Source of the DNA: an uncultured Collinsella sp.
GTDB lineage: Bacteria > Actinomycetota > Coriobacteriia > Coriobacteriales > Coriobacteriaceae
Length of the DNA stretch: 64,000 nucleotides
Direction: 5' to 3'
Assembly (NCBI GenBank): GCA_902472315.1
Contig: CABRNM010000002.1
Location: 1-64,000 of the forward strand
The position numbers were made by a program, and so were the translations under genes. The notes beneath the pieces are model-generated. The model saw only the letters and a program-made list of their open reading frames with translations, searched no databases and was not told the origin of the DNA. The number at the start of each line of letters is the position of its first letter. Within the stretch, counting starts at the first letter, position 1. This document shows, one piece after another, positions 51,485 through 60,811 of the stretch.

Positions 51485-53171
51485 TTACTCGGCCTCGCTT
51501 AAATCGCTGAGCATAAACTCGTAAATGTCCTGCCTCACGGGCGCATTGAGCTCATATTCGATTTCGACGGCGTTGTCGCCGCTCTTAGTTTTAATAGCTT
51601 CGAACTCGCCGGTCGGATGCATTTCGCCTAAGAAATAGAACTCCTTGCCGCCCTTATCGTCCTTGTTCTTTCGCATAAACAAATACGTCTTCAGGCCGTT
51701 TTCCGGCCATGTCTTCAGGCGCTGGATCTCGGGGGAGTTGAGCGTGCGGTTGCCCTTGGAGATTGCGATGAGCTTGCTCGGCGAAACAAAGCGGTCTTCA
51801 TACTGAATTGACTCACTAATGTCGGGCGCCTTGTCATAGTTAATGAACACGGGGAATGTATTGGTCTTCTCGTCGTAAAAATAGCCGCCAAGATTTTGGC
51901 CGTTGATGTTCTTTTCCCAGTTCATCAAGCGGCAAACCTCTTCGTACGTGTACTTGGCGTTGAGAACGAAATTTGTGTTTTCGTACGTCTCGGCATAGTC
52001 GAGTCGGTTGCGCGCGATGCCAAAATCCAGCACCTCGAGAATCTGACGCTTGAACTCTGCGTTGCGCAGGGCGGTCGCAAACGTTTCGGTCAGACGAGGT
52101 CCGCATCCATCGTCAATAAGCAGGGAAACGAAATCCTTAGGAGTGGCAAAGTCGCCTTTAAGGACAGAGATTGCCGACCTAACAGCGTTGTCCTTAAGCT
52201 GCGCGCGGTAGTTTCTAAGAGCAGCCTCGCGCATATGCCGATAGCCCTCGTGTCCGGCTTCGACGAGCGTTTGAAGCAAATAGAGGTCTTCGATCCGCTT
52301 GCCTGCGGCGAGTTTCTGGGAAATAAATCTGAGGATTTTGGTCTGGTCCGAGGAAAACTGGACCGTGTAGTCCGGCTCACATTTGGAAAGAAAATCGTGG
52401 TAGGACTTGCTGCTTTTGAAGATGAGTAGAGGGTCGATAGAGCCGTTGCGATCAAATTCGAGCAGCGAGGGGATCTTTCCGAGCTTCTGCCGCAAGTCGA
52501 GATATTCGTTCTTCAAAAAGCGGGCGGAGGTAAAGTTACCACCGTCGATTGCCTTATAGATGCGTGCCTCGGAAATGCGATCGAAGCTCACGGTCGAGCA
52601 TCCGGGGATCGCCGAATCGCCCTCTTGGACAAGACGGCGCAGACGGTCTTTGTTATACGTCTTGTCACCCGAAAGCGCGATGGGCACCAAGAAGTTGCTC
52701 TGGTAGTTGCCAATAAAGTCGAGCACCAGTGCGTATTCCTTGCCATCATTCAGGCGCAAGCCTCGTCCGAGCTGTTGAATAAAGATGATTGCGGAGTCGG
52801 TGCGCCGAAGCATGATGATCTGATTGAGAGAGGGGATGTCGACGCCTTCGTTCATGATATCGACCGAGAAGATGTACTCGAGCTCGCCGGCTTCAAGTCG
52901 GCTGATCGCGGCATCGCGGACCTCATCGGAATCTTGACCGCTAATCGCAACCGTTCGATATCCGAGAGCGTTGAATTTGCGCGACAGCTCTTCGGCCTCG
53001 GCGTTTCGATTACAGAAAATCAAACCCCTGCGGTTGCTTTTGGTGACGCTATATTCTTCGATCTTCTCGGTGATGTGACGCACACGCTCGTCGGATGTTA
53101 GGCGTCCGAACAAGGCGGTATCTTCGACCGTTTCGTCGTCAATCTCCAGATCGTGAATGCCAAAATAATGG
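51485..53171 (-). pseudogene. 3' part of PLD-helicase-DUF3427 gene, cut by IS30
   Basis: About 560 codons continuing the gene whose 5' part is at 54806. It contains the second helicase lobe (GLIFCNRNAEAEELSRKFNA, FSVDIMNEGVDIPSLNQIIM with motif V/VI QLGRGLR) and a long C-terminal DUF3427-like region with RYDYAET-like and FINYDKAPDISES segments. The reading frame resumes after the 15-17 bp target duplication at HYFGI, so removal of the element restores one frame of about 959 codons. No start of its own is convincing; an upstream Met reads from IS sequence. Function was likely DNA or RNA processing, perhaps in defence. Confidence 0.88.
53155..53171. repeat. Target-site duplication, left copy
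   Basis: ATGCCAAAATAATGG (53157-53171) recurs at 54808-54822. Including two more bases, 16 of 17 match. The copies flank the IS30-type element exactly. Confidence 0.85.
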
Positions 53172-53396
53172 TTGATTTCCGATCTCAGCCGAACACTTTG
53201 AGCGGATAGGCCGTTCCCGCAGTTAGCTGAACGCCCCCGCGGCCCCTCCTGGGGTCCGGGGGCGCCGTTTTCCCAGTTGAAGGAACGGTGGAGATGTGTT
53301 TCGATAGGTCCGGTGGCCATGCTCCGCCCGCCGCCCGGCACCTCTTCCCAGACTCAGCCGGACGGTCGGTCCGTCTATTCCGTTTTTCCTTCTAGC

Positions 53397-54689
53397 CTAG
53401 GCCAGCGGGGCATCGCCCCTCTCGGCGCGCGCCCTCTCGATGAGCCCCGGCGTCAGGTCGAGATCGCCGAGCGCCACGTCCTCCACGCCGTAGGCGTCCA
53501 GCAGCGCCGCCGCGTCCTCCCCGAGCATCGCCCTGAAGGCCCTGGCGGGCGTCGAGAAGCCGAGCGCGCCGCGGGGCTCGGAGTTCACGTGCGACATGGC
53601 CAGCGCCAGGTCCGCCGGGGCGAGCCGGTCGAACCTGAGTCCGGAGCCCTTGGGCAGCAGCTTCCTTATCTCGACGTGGTTTCGCTCGCAGGCGCCCTTC
53701 TGGTCGCTGCGCCTCGGGTCGCAGTAGAACAGCCTCGTCTCGCCCGGCCCCTCGCCGACGAGGTCCGCGATCGCCCGCTCGTCGGAGAACTCCGTGCCGT
53801 TGTCGGTGAGCACGGCGCGGAAGACCCTGCCCATGCCGTCGGCGCCGAGGACCTCCCTGATATCGCCCAGGGCGGCCGCGACGCGCCCGGCGGTCTTCTC
53901 CGCCAGCGGCAGCGCGAGCTGCAGCCTGCTGGGGCGGTGCAGCAGCGTGAGCAGGCAGGCGGAGTCCTCCCGGGCGCCCTCGACGGTGTCCATCTCCCAG
54001 GCCGCGGCGCACGCGTCCTCCCCGAGGGCGAGGAACGCGGCATGCGACCTGCGGGCGGAGTGGCGCGTGGCCGCCCGGCCGGCGGCGCGCTTCCTCGGCC
54101 TGTAGCCGACCTTGCGCCTGAGCTCCATGTTGGTCATGCCGTCGTAGCCCGCCGAGACCCAGCGGTAGATCGTCGAGGGCGACAGGTCCACGGGCCCGCC
54201 GTTCCGGGCCGACAGCTGCTCGGGCGACAGGCCGCGGCGCAGGCCGTCGCGAATGTGGGCGAGCGCCTCGGCCGCGGCGGGCTCGTCGGCGTCTATCCCG
54301 CGCCTGGACGAGACGAGGACCGAGTCGGCGCACAGCTGCGCGGCCCGGGCCTCGTAGAAGATGTGGGGGCGGCGCTTGCAGCCGATCGCGCGGTACCGGC
54401 CGCAGCCGTTGCAGCATCGCGGCCACGCCGCCAGGCGCGGGCAGGCCGCCGACAGGTCGGCGGAGGCGTCCACGCGCTCGCCGCGCCTGGACTTCGGCGC
54501 CGTCACGAACCTGTGCGACGCCACCTCGGCGCTCACCGTCGAGGGCGACCTGCCCAGCTCCCTCGCGATCTCCCTGCACGAGGCCCTGCGCTCCAGCATC
54601 CTCTGGACCGTGTCCCGCTCGTGCCTCGTGAGCCTTCCGTAGGCCCTCGGGACCGCCTTCTCGGAACCCTTCTTCCTCTTTCCGGACAT
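53397..54689 (-). CDS. IS30-family transposase
   Basis: 430 aa. An N-terminal helix-turn-helix (YGRLTRHERDTVQRMLERRA, REIARELGRSPSTVS) is followed by a second DNA-binding region with four Cys (CNGCGRYRAIGC). The DDE domain has WEMDTVEG (first D), LTDNGTEFSD (second D) and RSDQKGACERNHVEIRKLLP (E). ATG 54689 is chosen because GGAGG lies 5 nt upstream. It is intact, so the element may still be active. An overlapping frame on the same strand is a shadow. Confidence 0.93.
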   Translation of the reverse strand: MSGKRKKGSEKAVPRAYGRLTRHERDTVQRMLERRASCREIARELGRSPSTVSAEVASHRFVTAPKSRRGERVDASADLSAACPRLAAWPRCCNGCGRYRAIGCKRRPHIFYEARAAQLCADSVLVSSRRGIDADEPAAAEALAHIRDGLRRGLSPEQLSARNGGPVDLSPSTIYRWVSAGYDGMTNMELRRKVGYRPRKRAAGRAATRHSARRSHAAFLALGEDACAAAWEMDTVEGAREDSACLLTLLHRPSRLQLALPLAEKTAGRVAAALGDIREVLGADGMGRVFRAVLTDNGTEFSDERAIADLVGEGPGETRLFYCDPRRSDQKGACERNHVEIRKLLPKGSGLRFDRLAPADLALAMSHVNSEPRGALGFSTPARAFRAMLGEDAAALLDAYGVEDVALGDLDLTPGLIERARAERGDAPLA

Positions 54690-54742
54690 GCCGTCCTCCG
54701 ATCTCCCGGGGCCGGCCGGTCCGGCCCTCAGGGTATCGGGTT

Positions 54743-54778
54743 CCCACATTCATCCGCACATGTGCGGATGAATGTGGG
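54743..54778. repeat. 36-bp perfect palindrome inside the IS end
   Basis: CCCACATTCATCCGCACA followed by its exact complement, with no spacer. It lies just inside the right inverted repeat and upstream of the transposase gene; candidate transposase binding or cruciform site. Confidence 0.9.
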
Positions 54779-54805
54779 AGGTGTTCGGATGAAGTTGATA
54801 ATCAA

Positions 54806-54822
54806 GGATGCCAAAATAATGG
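54806..54822. repeat. Target-site duplication, right copy
   Basis: Second copy of ATGCCAAAATAATGG (54808-54822), with one mismatch in the extended 17 bp. It codes for HYFGI on the minus strand in both copies. Confidence 0.85.
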
Positions 54823-56006
54823 AAGGGGGCAAGCATCTCCTCGGCCAAAGCGTCCTGCAGCGTGATCTGGAACGCGATGACGTGATTGAAAAGGGCAAAG
54901 ACGTCATAGCCGTCGGTGCGATTAGGCGTAGCGGTCATACCCAGATAAAACCGAGGCGCAAAGTGCGACATGATGGATTGGTAACCCTGGGATCCCGTGC
55001 GGTGGGCCTCGTCGATGACGATGTAGTCGAACTCATCGGGACGGAAATCACTCAGATGCTTGGCGACCGAAGAACACATGGCAAACACGCAGGTAGCATT
55101 GCTTATATTCTTGCCAGTTTGATAGGTGTCGAACGTATAGGTACTACCTAAGAGCCGTTCGTAGCTTGCACGGGAGGCGTCGATAATGCGCCGGCGGTGC
55201 GCAAGAAAGAGGACGCGCCGGGGTTTAGTTGCGAGTACGTCGAACGCCGAAAGGAAGGTCTTGCCAGTGCCGGTTGCCGAGACGAGCAGGGCGCGGGTCT
55301 CGCCCTTGCGGTGGATTGCGCCGAGCGCCTCAAGGGCGCGCTGCTGCATTTTATTGGGCTTGATTTCTTCGAGGTCGTTCTGCGCCGGCGTTTCAGCAGA
55401 TCTGAATGTCGGTTTCGATTTGGGCTTTGACGGACGTGCCGATCGATATGCGGCATAGTTCTCAATCCAGCCTTGGGAAAGCAAAACGGTTGAGGTGTCG
55501 TTCCACAACGAATCAAACTCGCCCCTCAGTTCGCCGAGTAGACGGCTGTTCTCGACAGTCTGGTACAGTACGTTCCATTCTTTGTTGCAGGTGAGGGCGG
55601 TCTGCGTCATGTTCGAGCTGCCGACGATGACCGTGCTGGTTTCGCCCTTATCAAAAATGTATCCCTTGGCATGCAAATTACCCTGGAATATGCGAACTTC
55701 CATGTTGTCGTATTCCAGCAGCTTGCGAAAGGCATCGGGTGAGTTGAAGTTGAGATAGGTGGACGTCAGCAGCCTGCCCTTAATGCCACGCTGCTTGAGC
55801 TCCTGGAACGTCTCGACCAGGATTTGAAGGCCGCCGTCTGCAACAAACGCTACGCAAAAGTCAAAAGAGCTGCAGGTTGAGAGCTGCTCTTTGATAACGG
55901 ATAGTAGTGTTCCGCCTGTCGCCTTTGAGTTGGCGATGAGCTTGGGTGAATCGTTCTCGCGTGCAAGCGAGTCGAATTCAATATCAATCTGCTGCTGCGT
56001 AGTCAT
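54806..56006 (-). pseudogene. 5' part of PLD-helicase gene, cut by IS30
   Basis: About 400 codons. An N-terminal phospholipase-D-like nuclease domain (GNLHAKGYIFDKGETST then VGSSNMTQTAL) is followed by a DEAD/DEAH helicase lobe: Walker A VSATGTGKTFLSA, DEAH box YIVIDEAHRTG, and LGMTATPNRTDGYD (motif III). It ends at FHYFGI, where the IS begins. The rest of the gene is at 51485-53171. ATG 56006 follows AAAGG. Proteins with this PLD-helicase-DUF3427 layout often lie in defence or mobile islands, an inference from general occurrence. Confidence 0.9.
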
Positions 56007-56302
56007 CCCGGCCAAACCTTTCGAAAGACTATGTTGGCGCCAGGATAGCAGATCGATCGTTCGTGTTTTTGGGCGTATGTGATTTTTAGACTATCGGCCA
56101 CTCAAGTTTTGTGGCTGCGGCCTTGGCGCCGTGTCTTGCTGGGCTTCTCTCTATCTATGTGTATGTGTTTTTGTCTTATAGGCTGCTGGGAGAAGTCCTG
56201 CCCCCAAGATTCAGCGCATGCCATGGCTCCGTGTCGGCCATGTGGCAAGCCGCTTGTCATGGCCTCGCCGGAATCCGACCGCAAATGGCCACGGACGGAT
56301 AT

Positions 56303-56375
56303 GCAAGTTCTTGTCGCATTGTGAGAAAAACTTGCAAAACTCGCAAGTTCTTGTCATGCTGTGAGAAAAACTTGC
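56303..56375. repeat. Two 33-bp repeats, 40-bp period, upstream of DUF4143 copy 2
   Basis: Units 56303-56335 and 56343-56375 share GCAAGTTCTTGTC and TGTGAGAAAAACTTGC; only four or so central bases differ. Each unit ends in a 7-bp inverted repeat (GCAAGTT with AACTTGC). The second ends 15 bp before the start codon. The remaining 56007-56302 holds no gene I can support. Confidence 0.92.
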
Positions 56376-56390
56376 AGATTGGGGCGGGAG

Positions 56391-57686
56391 ATGGATAAAC
56401 GGATGGTTCCTAGAAATCGATATCTCGAAAAGTTGATCGCCTTTCGTGATGCGGATGTCATCAAGGTCGTAACGGGTATGCGCCGCTGTGGCAAATCGAC
56501 GCTTCTGGACATGATGCGGAAACATCTGGAGGATAACGGCGTTCCATCCGAGTGTCTTTTGACCTTTAAGATGGAGTCATTTGAGCTGGAGGGCGTGCGT
56601 GATTGGCGAGAGCTTTACCGCCACGTGGACGGCCTGATGCCTGCGGGCAAGAGGTGCTATCTCTTCTTCGATGAGCTTCAGGACGTTGTCGGATGGGAGA
56701 AGGCGATTAACGCGCTTCGTATCGACCGGGACTGCGATATATATGTTACGGGTTCGAATGCTTTTCTCCTCTCGTCAGAGATTGCGACTTTAATCTCGGG
56801 CAGGTATGTCGAGATTCGGATGCATCCGCTCGCTTTTTCGGAATATGTCGACTTTCTTGGTCCGACTGACGTCACGAATAGGCTTGCTGTTTTTGGCCGG
56901 GAGGATATTGTTGCACTCGACGATCTTCTTGACCGCTATCTGACGTTTGGAGGCCTGCCGTTCCTCGCTGCTTCAAAGCTGCCGGAGCAGGAAATGAGGG
57001 ACTATATCTGGAGCACATACCAGACAATCGTCGGGCGCGATATTTTGGCTCGCGAAGCCCGTCGGGGCAGACGGTCGGTGACGAGCAGGAGTGTGCTCGA
57101 CCGCGTCACTTCCTACTTGGCTGATAACATTTCAAACCCGACATCAATTAATAAGATCGTTGGAACGCTGGCAGAGAACGGGGCGAAATCCTCACACGGC
57201 GTCGTGGACACTTGTGTGTCCGCCCTTGAGGAGACCTATATCTTTTCGCACGCGCGCCGATTTGATATTAAGGGTCGGGACATTTTGAAGACCGGTGGCA
57301 AATTCTACATTGAGGATCTGGGACTTCGAGCTTTCTTGGATGGGTATCGCGGCAGCGACAGTGGGCGTGTTCTCGAAAATGCCATTTACAATCGCCTTGT
57401 CTATGACGGATACCAGGTCTTCACGGGTCATCTTCGAGATGCTGAAATCGACTTTGTTGCGATCGGCGACGGCTCGGATCGTAAGTTTATTCAGGTCACG
57501 GAGTCGATTGACGAGGAGGCGACGCGCAAGCGTGAATTGCGTCCATTTGAGCTCAGGTCGCTCGAGAAGATCACCGGCGGTTACGAGAAGATCATCATTG
57601 TTCGCCGGGGAAGCCATCCGACCGACATTGATGGCATCAAAATCGTTTCCGCAGTCGATTTCTTAATGGGTAGGCTTGGGGCTTAG
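56391..57686 (+). CDS. AAA+ ATPase with DUF4143 domain (copy 2)
   Basis: 431 aa. Walker A VTGMRRCGKSTLLD, Walker B CYLFFDELQDV, sensor VTGSNAFLLSSEIATLISGR. The C-terminal DUF4143 domain has the first acidic residue (EIDFVAIGDGSD) but QVTES where copy 1 has EVKS, so the nuclease site looks degraded. ATG 56391 touches the GGGAG, so ATG 56403 (spacing 12) may be the true start. It is preceded by direct repeats, as copy 1 is. It lies next to the interrupted PLD-helicase in a region of lower GC than the rest of the window. Confidence 0.87.
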   Translation: MDKRMVPRNRYLEKLIAFRDADVIKVVTGMRRCGKSTLLDMMRKHLEDNGVPSECLLTFKMESFELEGVRDWRELYRHVDGLMPAGKRCYLFFDELQDVVGWEKAINALRIDRDCDIYVTGSNAFLLSSEIATLISGRYVEIRMHPLAFSEYVDFLGPTDVTNRLAVFGREDIVALDDLLDRYLTFGGLPFLAASKLPEQEMRDYIWSTYQTIVGRDILAREARRGRRSVTSRSVLDRVTSYLADNISNPTSINKIVGTLAENGAKSSHGVVDTCVSALEETYIFSHARRFDIKGRDILKTGGKFYIEDLGLRAFLDGYRGSDSGRVLENAIYNRLVYDGYQVFTGHLRDAEIDFVAIGDGSDRKFIQVTESIDEEATRKRELRPFELRSLEKITGGYEKIIIVRRGSHPTDIDGIKIVSAVDFLMGRLGA

Positions 57687-57822
57687 AGCGTTTGGAGCAC
57701 GTCTGTTTCCTATGCCTAGCGACATTGCCGCAGCTCGTGACGCCGCCGGCTCCTTCCTTTCCGTCAAGCGGCGCCAACTCAGCTGATCCGTTGGGGACGG
57801 AGGAAAGCGGATTATTTTCGGT

Positions 57823-57862
57823 GCGCCGCAGGTGATACGAATCCTGCGGCGCGCTGTTTTTT
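57823..57862 (+). terminator. Terminator
   Basis: GCGCCGCAGG pairs perfectly with CCTGCGGCGC around a 10-nt loop and is followed by GCTGTTTTTTG. It ends transcripts from the DUF4143 gene. Upstream, 57790-57806 holds a copy of the GTCCCC/CTCC dispersed motif. Confidence 0.88.
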
Positions 57863-57972
57863 GCGCGGGGGCTTTCAGCTGTGTCCGCACGACATGTGAC
57901 ACTTGCCCTGTCGCCCTGCTCTGCCGCGGCGGCATGTACCTGAACAACGACCCTCTAAGGAGTTCGATTTTG

Positions 57973-58212
57973 ATGAGTGACAACACCAAGCATCTCGCAA
58001 AGAAATGCGTCAAGGACGCGGGGCCGCGCCTCGCGTTGTGCCTTGCCGGCGCAGCGGTCGCGCTGCTGGCTGTTCTGGGGCCGTTCGACGTGCTCCGAAG
58101 TGTCAGCTCTCTGCACGTTTGCATGGCCCTTGCCGGCGCCATGATAACCGGCGGCGTGCTCGATCTGATTTTTTGGGTGCTTGACCCGTTTGGATGGAAA
58201 AATGAAGGGTAA
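57973..58212 (+). CDS. Small two-helix membrane protein
   Basis: 79 aa, function unknown. Two hydrophobic segments (LALCLAGAAVALLAVLGPF and VCMALAGAMITGGVLDLIFW) with a positively charged N-terminus. ATG 57973 has AAGGAG about 10 nt upstream; the frame further up has no site. It precedes two metallophosphoesterase genes on the same strand with 40 bp between, so it may be co-transcribed with them. Confidence 0.7.
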   Translation: MSDNTKHLAKKCVKDAGPRLALCLAGAAVALLAVLGPFDVLRSVSSLHVCMALAGAMITGGVLDLIFWVLDPFGWKNEG

Positions 58213-58252
58213 GCCCTAAGGGATGGATGCCCCGCAGCAACAGGAGGTCCCC

Positions 58253-58891
58253 GTGATCTGGTTTACCAGCGATACTCATTTTGGACACGAGAACATGCTA
58301 CGGCTTAGCGATAGGCCTTGGTCGGCTGTTGCGCAGATGAACGACGCCATGGTCGCCAACATTAACAGCAAGGTTGCTGCGGATGACGAGCTCTACATCT
58401 TGGGCGACTTCAGCTTTAAGATGACGGTCCAAGACGCCTATGAGCTGCGCAAAAGCATTACATGCAAGCGCGTTCATCTGCTGCCCGGCAATCACGATAA
58501 AGACTGGACGCAGTCTGCGGTAGCGGATGCTTTTATCGTTGAGCCGCCCATTTGCGTGCTCAAGATCGACCGCCAAAAAATCGTGCTGAGTCACTATCCC
58601 ATGGTCGACTGGCAGGGCATGTCGCACGGCAGCTGGCATCTGCACGGGCATATCCACAGCTGCGGCGGCTCGTACAACAAGTTCAACCTCAGACAGGGGT
58701 TGCTGCGCTATGACGTGGGCATGGACGCTAACGGCTACGCCCCGGTAAGTCTGGATGAGCTCAGGTCGTGGTTTGCGCGGGTAGACGAGCCGATGCGGTG
58801 CGTTAAATGGCCGTGGTGGGTCAATGCCACGGGTGACGAGCAGATCGAGCACGATCTCGAAGCCTATAAGAGGGAAGTGGTGATCCGATGA
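58253..58891 (+). CDS. Metallophosphoesterase 1
   Basis: 212 aa. Calcineurin-like motifs: FTSDTHFGHENM, ILGDFSF, LPGNHDKDW, LSHYPMVDW and LHGHIHSCGG. GTG 58253 is chosen because GGAGG lies 5 nt upstream (CAGGAGGTCCCCGTG); an ATG at 58223 has only a poor site. It overlaps the next phosphoesterase gene by 4 bp (ATGA). Substrate unknown. Confidence 0.88.
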   Translation: MIWFTSDTHFGHENMLRLSDRPWSAVAQMNDAMVANINSKVAADDELYILGDFSFKMTVQDAYELRKSITCKRVHLLPGNHDKDWTQSAVADAFIVEPPICVLKIDRQKIVLSHYPMVDWQGMSHGSWHLHGHIHSCGGSYNKFNLRQGLLRYDVGMDANGYAPVSLDELRSWFARVDEPMRCVKWPWWVNATGDEQIEHDLEAYKREVVIR

Positions 58892-59613
58892 CGGTCTATG
58901 TGACAGGCGATATTCACGGCGGCCTCGACATGCAAAAGCTGCGCGATTGGGAGCTTGGGGATAGCCTGACGAGCGACGACTATCTGATTGTTGCGGGCGA
59001 CTTTGGCTTTCCGTGGGATTTCTCTGCTGAGGAATGCGCCGATATCGCCTGGCTGGAATCGCGTCCCTATACCGTGCTGTTCGTCGACGGCAACCACGAG
59101 CGTTTCGATCACTGGGCGGAGCGTCCCATGGAGTTGTGGCACGGTGGGCTGACGCAGCGCCTGTCGGATACCTCTCCCATACGGCGCCTGACGCGCGGCG
59201 AGGTTTTTGAGCTCGACGGCTCAACGATTTTTACCATGGGCGGCGCCACGAGTGTGGATAAGGAATACCGCATTCCCTATTCCAGCTGGTGGCCGCAGGA
59301 GCTGCCGGACGAGCGCAACTTTGAGGAGGCGCGGGCAAAGCTCGACAGCGTGGGTTGGAAGGTCGACTACGTGGTCACCCACACCTGCTCGACGCGCATG
59401 CTTTCGCCCACGCTTTATCCGGCACCCGGCTGGAATTACCCCGCCGTTGATCGGCTTACGGCATTTTTCGATGAGCTGGAAGATCGCATGGACTACAAGC
59501 GCTGGTACTACGGGCATTTCCATCGGGATGCCAACCCGGCCGAGCGTCACACCGTGCTCTACGACCACATCGTTCGCCTGGGTGACGAACTCCAGCCCTG
59601 GGATGTTGCGTAG
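58888..59613 (+). CDS. Metallophosphoesterase 2
   Basis: 241 aa. Motifs: VTGDIHGGLDM, IVAGDFGFPW, FVDGNHERFD, VVTHTCSTRM and YYGHFHRDA. It overlaps the end of phosphoesterase 1, with which it is coupled; the two are related but clearly different. It converges on the gluQ gene with a gap of only 15 bp. Confidence 0.9.
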   Translation: MTVYVTGDIHGGLDMQKLRDWELGDSLTSDDYLIVAGDFGFPWDFSAEECADIAWLESRPYTVLFVDGNHERFDHWAERPMELWHGGLTQRLSDTSPIRRLTRGEVFELDGSTIFTMGGATSVDKEYRIPYSSWWPQELPDERNFEEARAKLDSVGWKVDYVVTHTCSTRMLSPTLYPAPGWNYPAVDRLTAFFDELEDRMDYKRWYYGHFHRDANPAERHTVLYDHIVRLGDELQPWDVA

Positions 59614-59628
59614 TGGCGGGGTGGCTGG

Positions 59629-60639
59629 CTACTCGGCCGTTACAGTGATGTTCTCCCGGTGTGCGCGGATAGCGTCCCAGCTAAAGTGCTCGACCAGCTG
59701 CTCGGCAGAGCGTGGCGTGGTGTCCGGCGCGATGCCCGTTTGCCTGGCGAGCCAGCCCAGCAGTGCCTCGGGCGTGCCAAAGCGGGCGCGGAGCTCGCCC
59801 AGGTCCAGGTCGCGGTCGCGCTTGGAAAGGCGGCGGCCATCCGGTGACATGAGCAGCGGAATATGTGCGTAGTGCGGCGTGGGAAGTCCCAGCAGATGCT
59901 GCAGGTAGATTTGGCGCGGCGTGGAGCCCAGCAGGTCGCATCCGCGCACGACCTCGGTGACGCCCATGGCAGCGTCGTCGACCACCACGGCTAGCTGATA
60001 GGCAAAAACGCCGTCGCTGCGGCGCACCAAAAAATCGCCGCACTCGGTGGCGAGCGCCTCGCATTGGGCCCCGTACGTGCGGTCCACGAATTCGATCACG
60101 TCGCCCGCGAGGTCGTCGATGTCGGGCACGCGCAGGCGCGTGGCCGGGGCGCGCAGGGCACTGCGGCGGGCGACCTCTTCGGCCGAAAGGCCTCGGCAGG
60201 CGCCGCGGTAGATGGGCGTGCCGTCGCTGGCGTGCGGCGCGCTCGCAGCGTGGAGCTCGGCACGCGTGCAAAAGCAGGGGTAGGTGAGGCTGGCGTCTTG
60301 CAGCTGGCGCAAGGCGCCCTCGTACAGGTCGAGGCGATCGTGCTGGTAGTAGGGGCCTTCGTCCCACTCGAGTCCCAGCCAGGTCAGGTCGTCAATCAGT
60401 TGAGTGGCAAGTTCCGGGCGCTTGCAGCGATCGTCCAGGTCCTCGATGCGCAACACGATGCTGCCGCCCTGGCTGCGGGCCGAAAGCCACGCGCACAGGC
60501 AGCTGAACACGTTGCCCAGGTGCATGCGGCCCGAGGGCGACGGGGCAAAACGGCCTACGACAGGTGCGGGAACGGAGGCGGGCTGCGTCGTTGGCGCATC
60601 CGCGGCGGGCGTTGGTATGTTGCGTGTTTTGATATCCAT
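59629..60639 (-). CDS. gluQ: Glutamyl-Q tRNA(Asp) synthetase
   Basis: 336 aa. Looks like GluRS without the anticodon-binding domain: RFAPSPSGRMHLGN (HIGH-like motif), LRIEDLDD, the zinc site CFCTRAE with a later Cys, and LSKRDRDLDL (KMSKS-like). This enzyme attaches Glu to queuosine in the anticodon of tRNA-Asp. ATG 60639 is preferred since the family begins near there; an extension to 60903 is long and unlike the family. No ribosome site is visible, and TATACT lies only 7 nt upstream, so it may be read from a leaderless mRNA. Confidence 0.9.
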   Translation of the reverse strand: MDIKTRNIPTPAADAPTTQPASVPAPVVGRFAPSPSGRMHLGNVFSCLCAWLSARSQGGSIVLRIEDLDDRCKRPELATQLIDDLTWLGLEWDEGPYYQHDRLDLYEGALRQLQDASLTYPCFCTRAELHAASAPHASDGTPIYRGACRGLSAEEVARRSALRAPATRLRVPDIDDLAGDVIEFVDRTYGAQCEALATECGDFLVRRSDGVFAYQLAVVVDDAAMGVTEVVRGCDLLGSTPRQIYLQHLLGLPTPHYAHIPLLMSPDGRRLSKRDRDLDLGELRARFGTPEALLGWLARQTGIAPDTTPRSAEQLVEHFSWDAIRAHRENITVTAE

Positions 60640-60646
60640 GCGGACG

Positions 60647-60652
60647 AGTATA
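60647..60652 (-). promoter_or_regulatory. Candidate -10 box for a leaderless gluQ mRNA
   Basis: TATACT on the minus strand with only 7 nt between it and the start codon; transcription would then start at or next to the A of ATG. No good -35 box is seen at 17 bp. Confidence 0.4.
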
Positions 60653-60777
60653 GCGCGGGGTACGGTAGGGAAGGCGTTTCCGTGGCTCGCAAGTTGGCGG
60701 CGCTGCGCATTGCGCACGGTGGGTCTGCGGCCCAACGTCTCGATCGCCGTACGCCGACTCGGCCTCACAAACGACAG

Positions 60778-60811
60778 AAACCCCGGCAGCTCTTCGCAAC
60801 TGCCGGGGTTT
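60778..60811. terminator. Symmetric terminator-like hairpin
   Basis: AAACCCCGGCAG pairs perfectly with CTGCCGGGGTTT around a 10-nt loop. It could act on either strand, yet no gene ends nearby. It lies in the 565-bp gap between gluQ and the DUF2207 gene. That gap also carries the dispersed GTTTTCCTCCGTCCCCAA motif (61032-61049) and otherwise nothing I can name. Confidence 0.6.

Larger units (their letters stand above)
53172..54805 (-). mobile_element. IS30-family insertion sequence
   Basis: 1634 bp. Terminal inverted repeats of 25 bp (53172-53196 and 54781-54805) match at 19 positions, starting TTGATT and ending CCGAACAC. It carries one transposase gene on the minus strand and a noncoding 225-bp tail with GC-rich hairpins (53216-53280). 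The flanks have a 15 to 17 bp direct duplication, long for the IS30 family, although some members such as IS1630 are known to make long ones. Its GC content is clearly above that of the interrupted gene. Confidence 0.9.

Noticed and set aside
53392..54759. 455-codon frame overlapping the transposase on the same strand
   Set aside because: Composition is Arg/Gly-rich without motifs, whereas the frame at 53397-54689 has helix-turn-helix and DDE motifs and a ribosome site.
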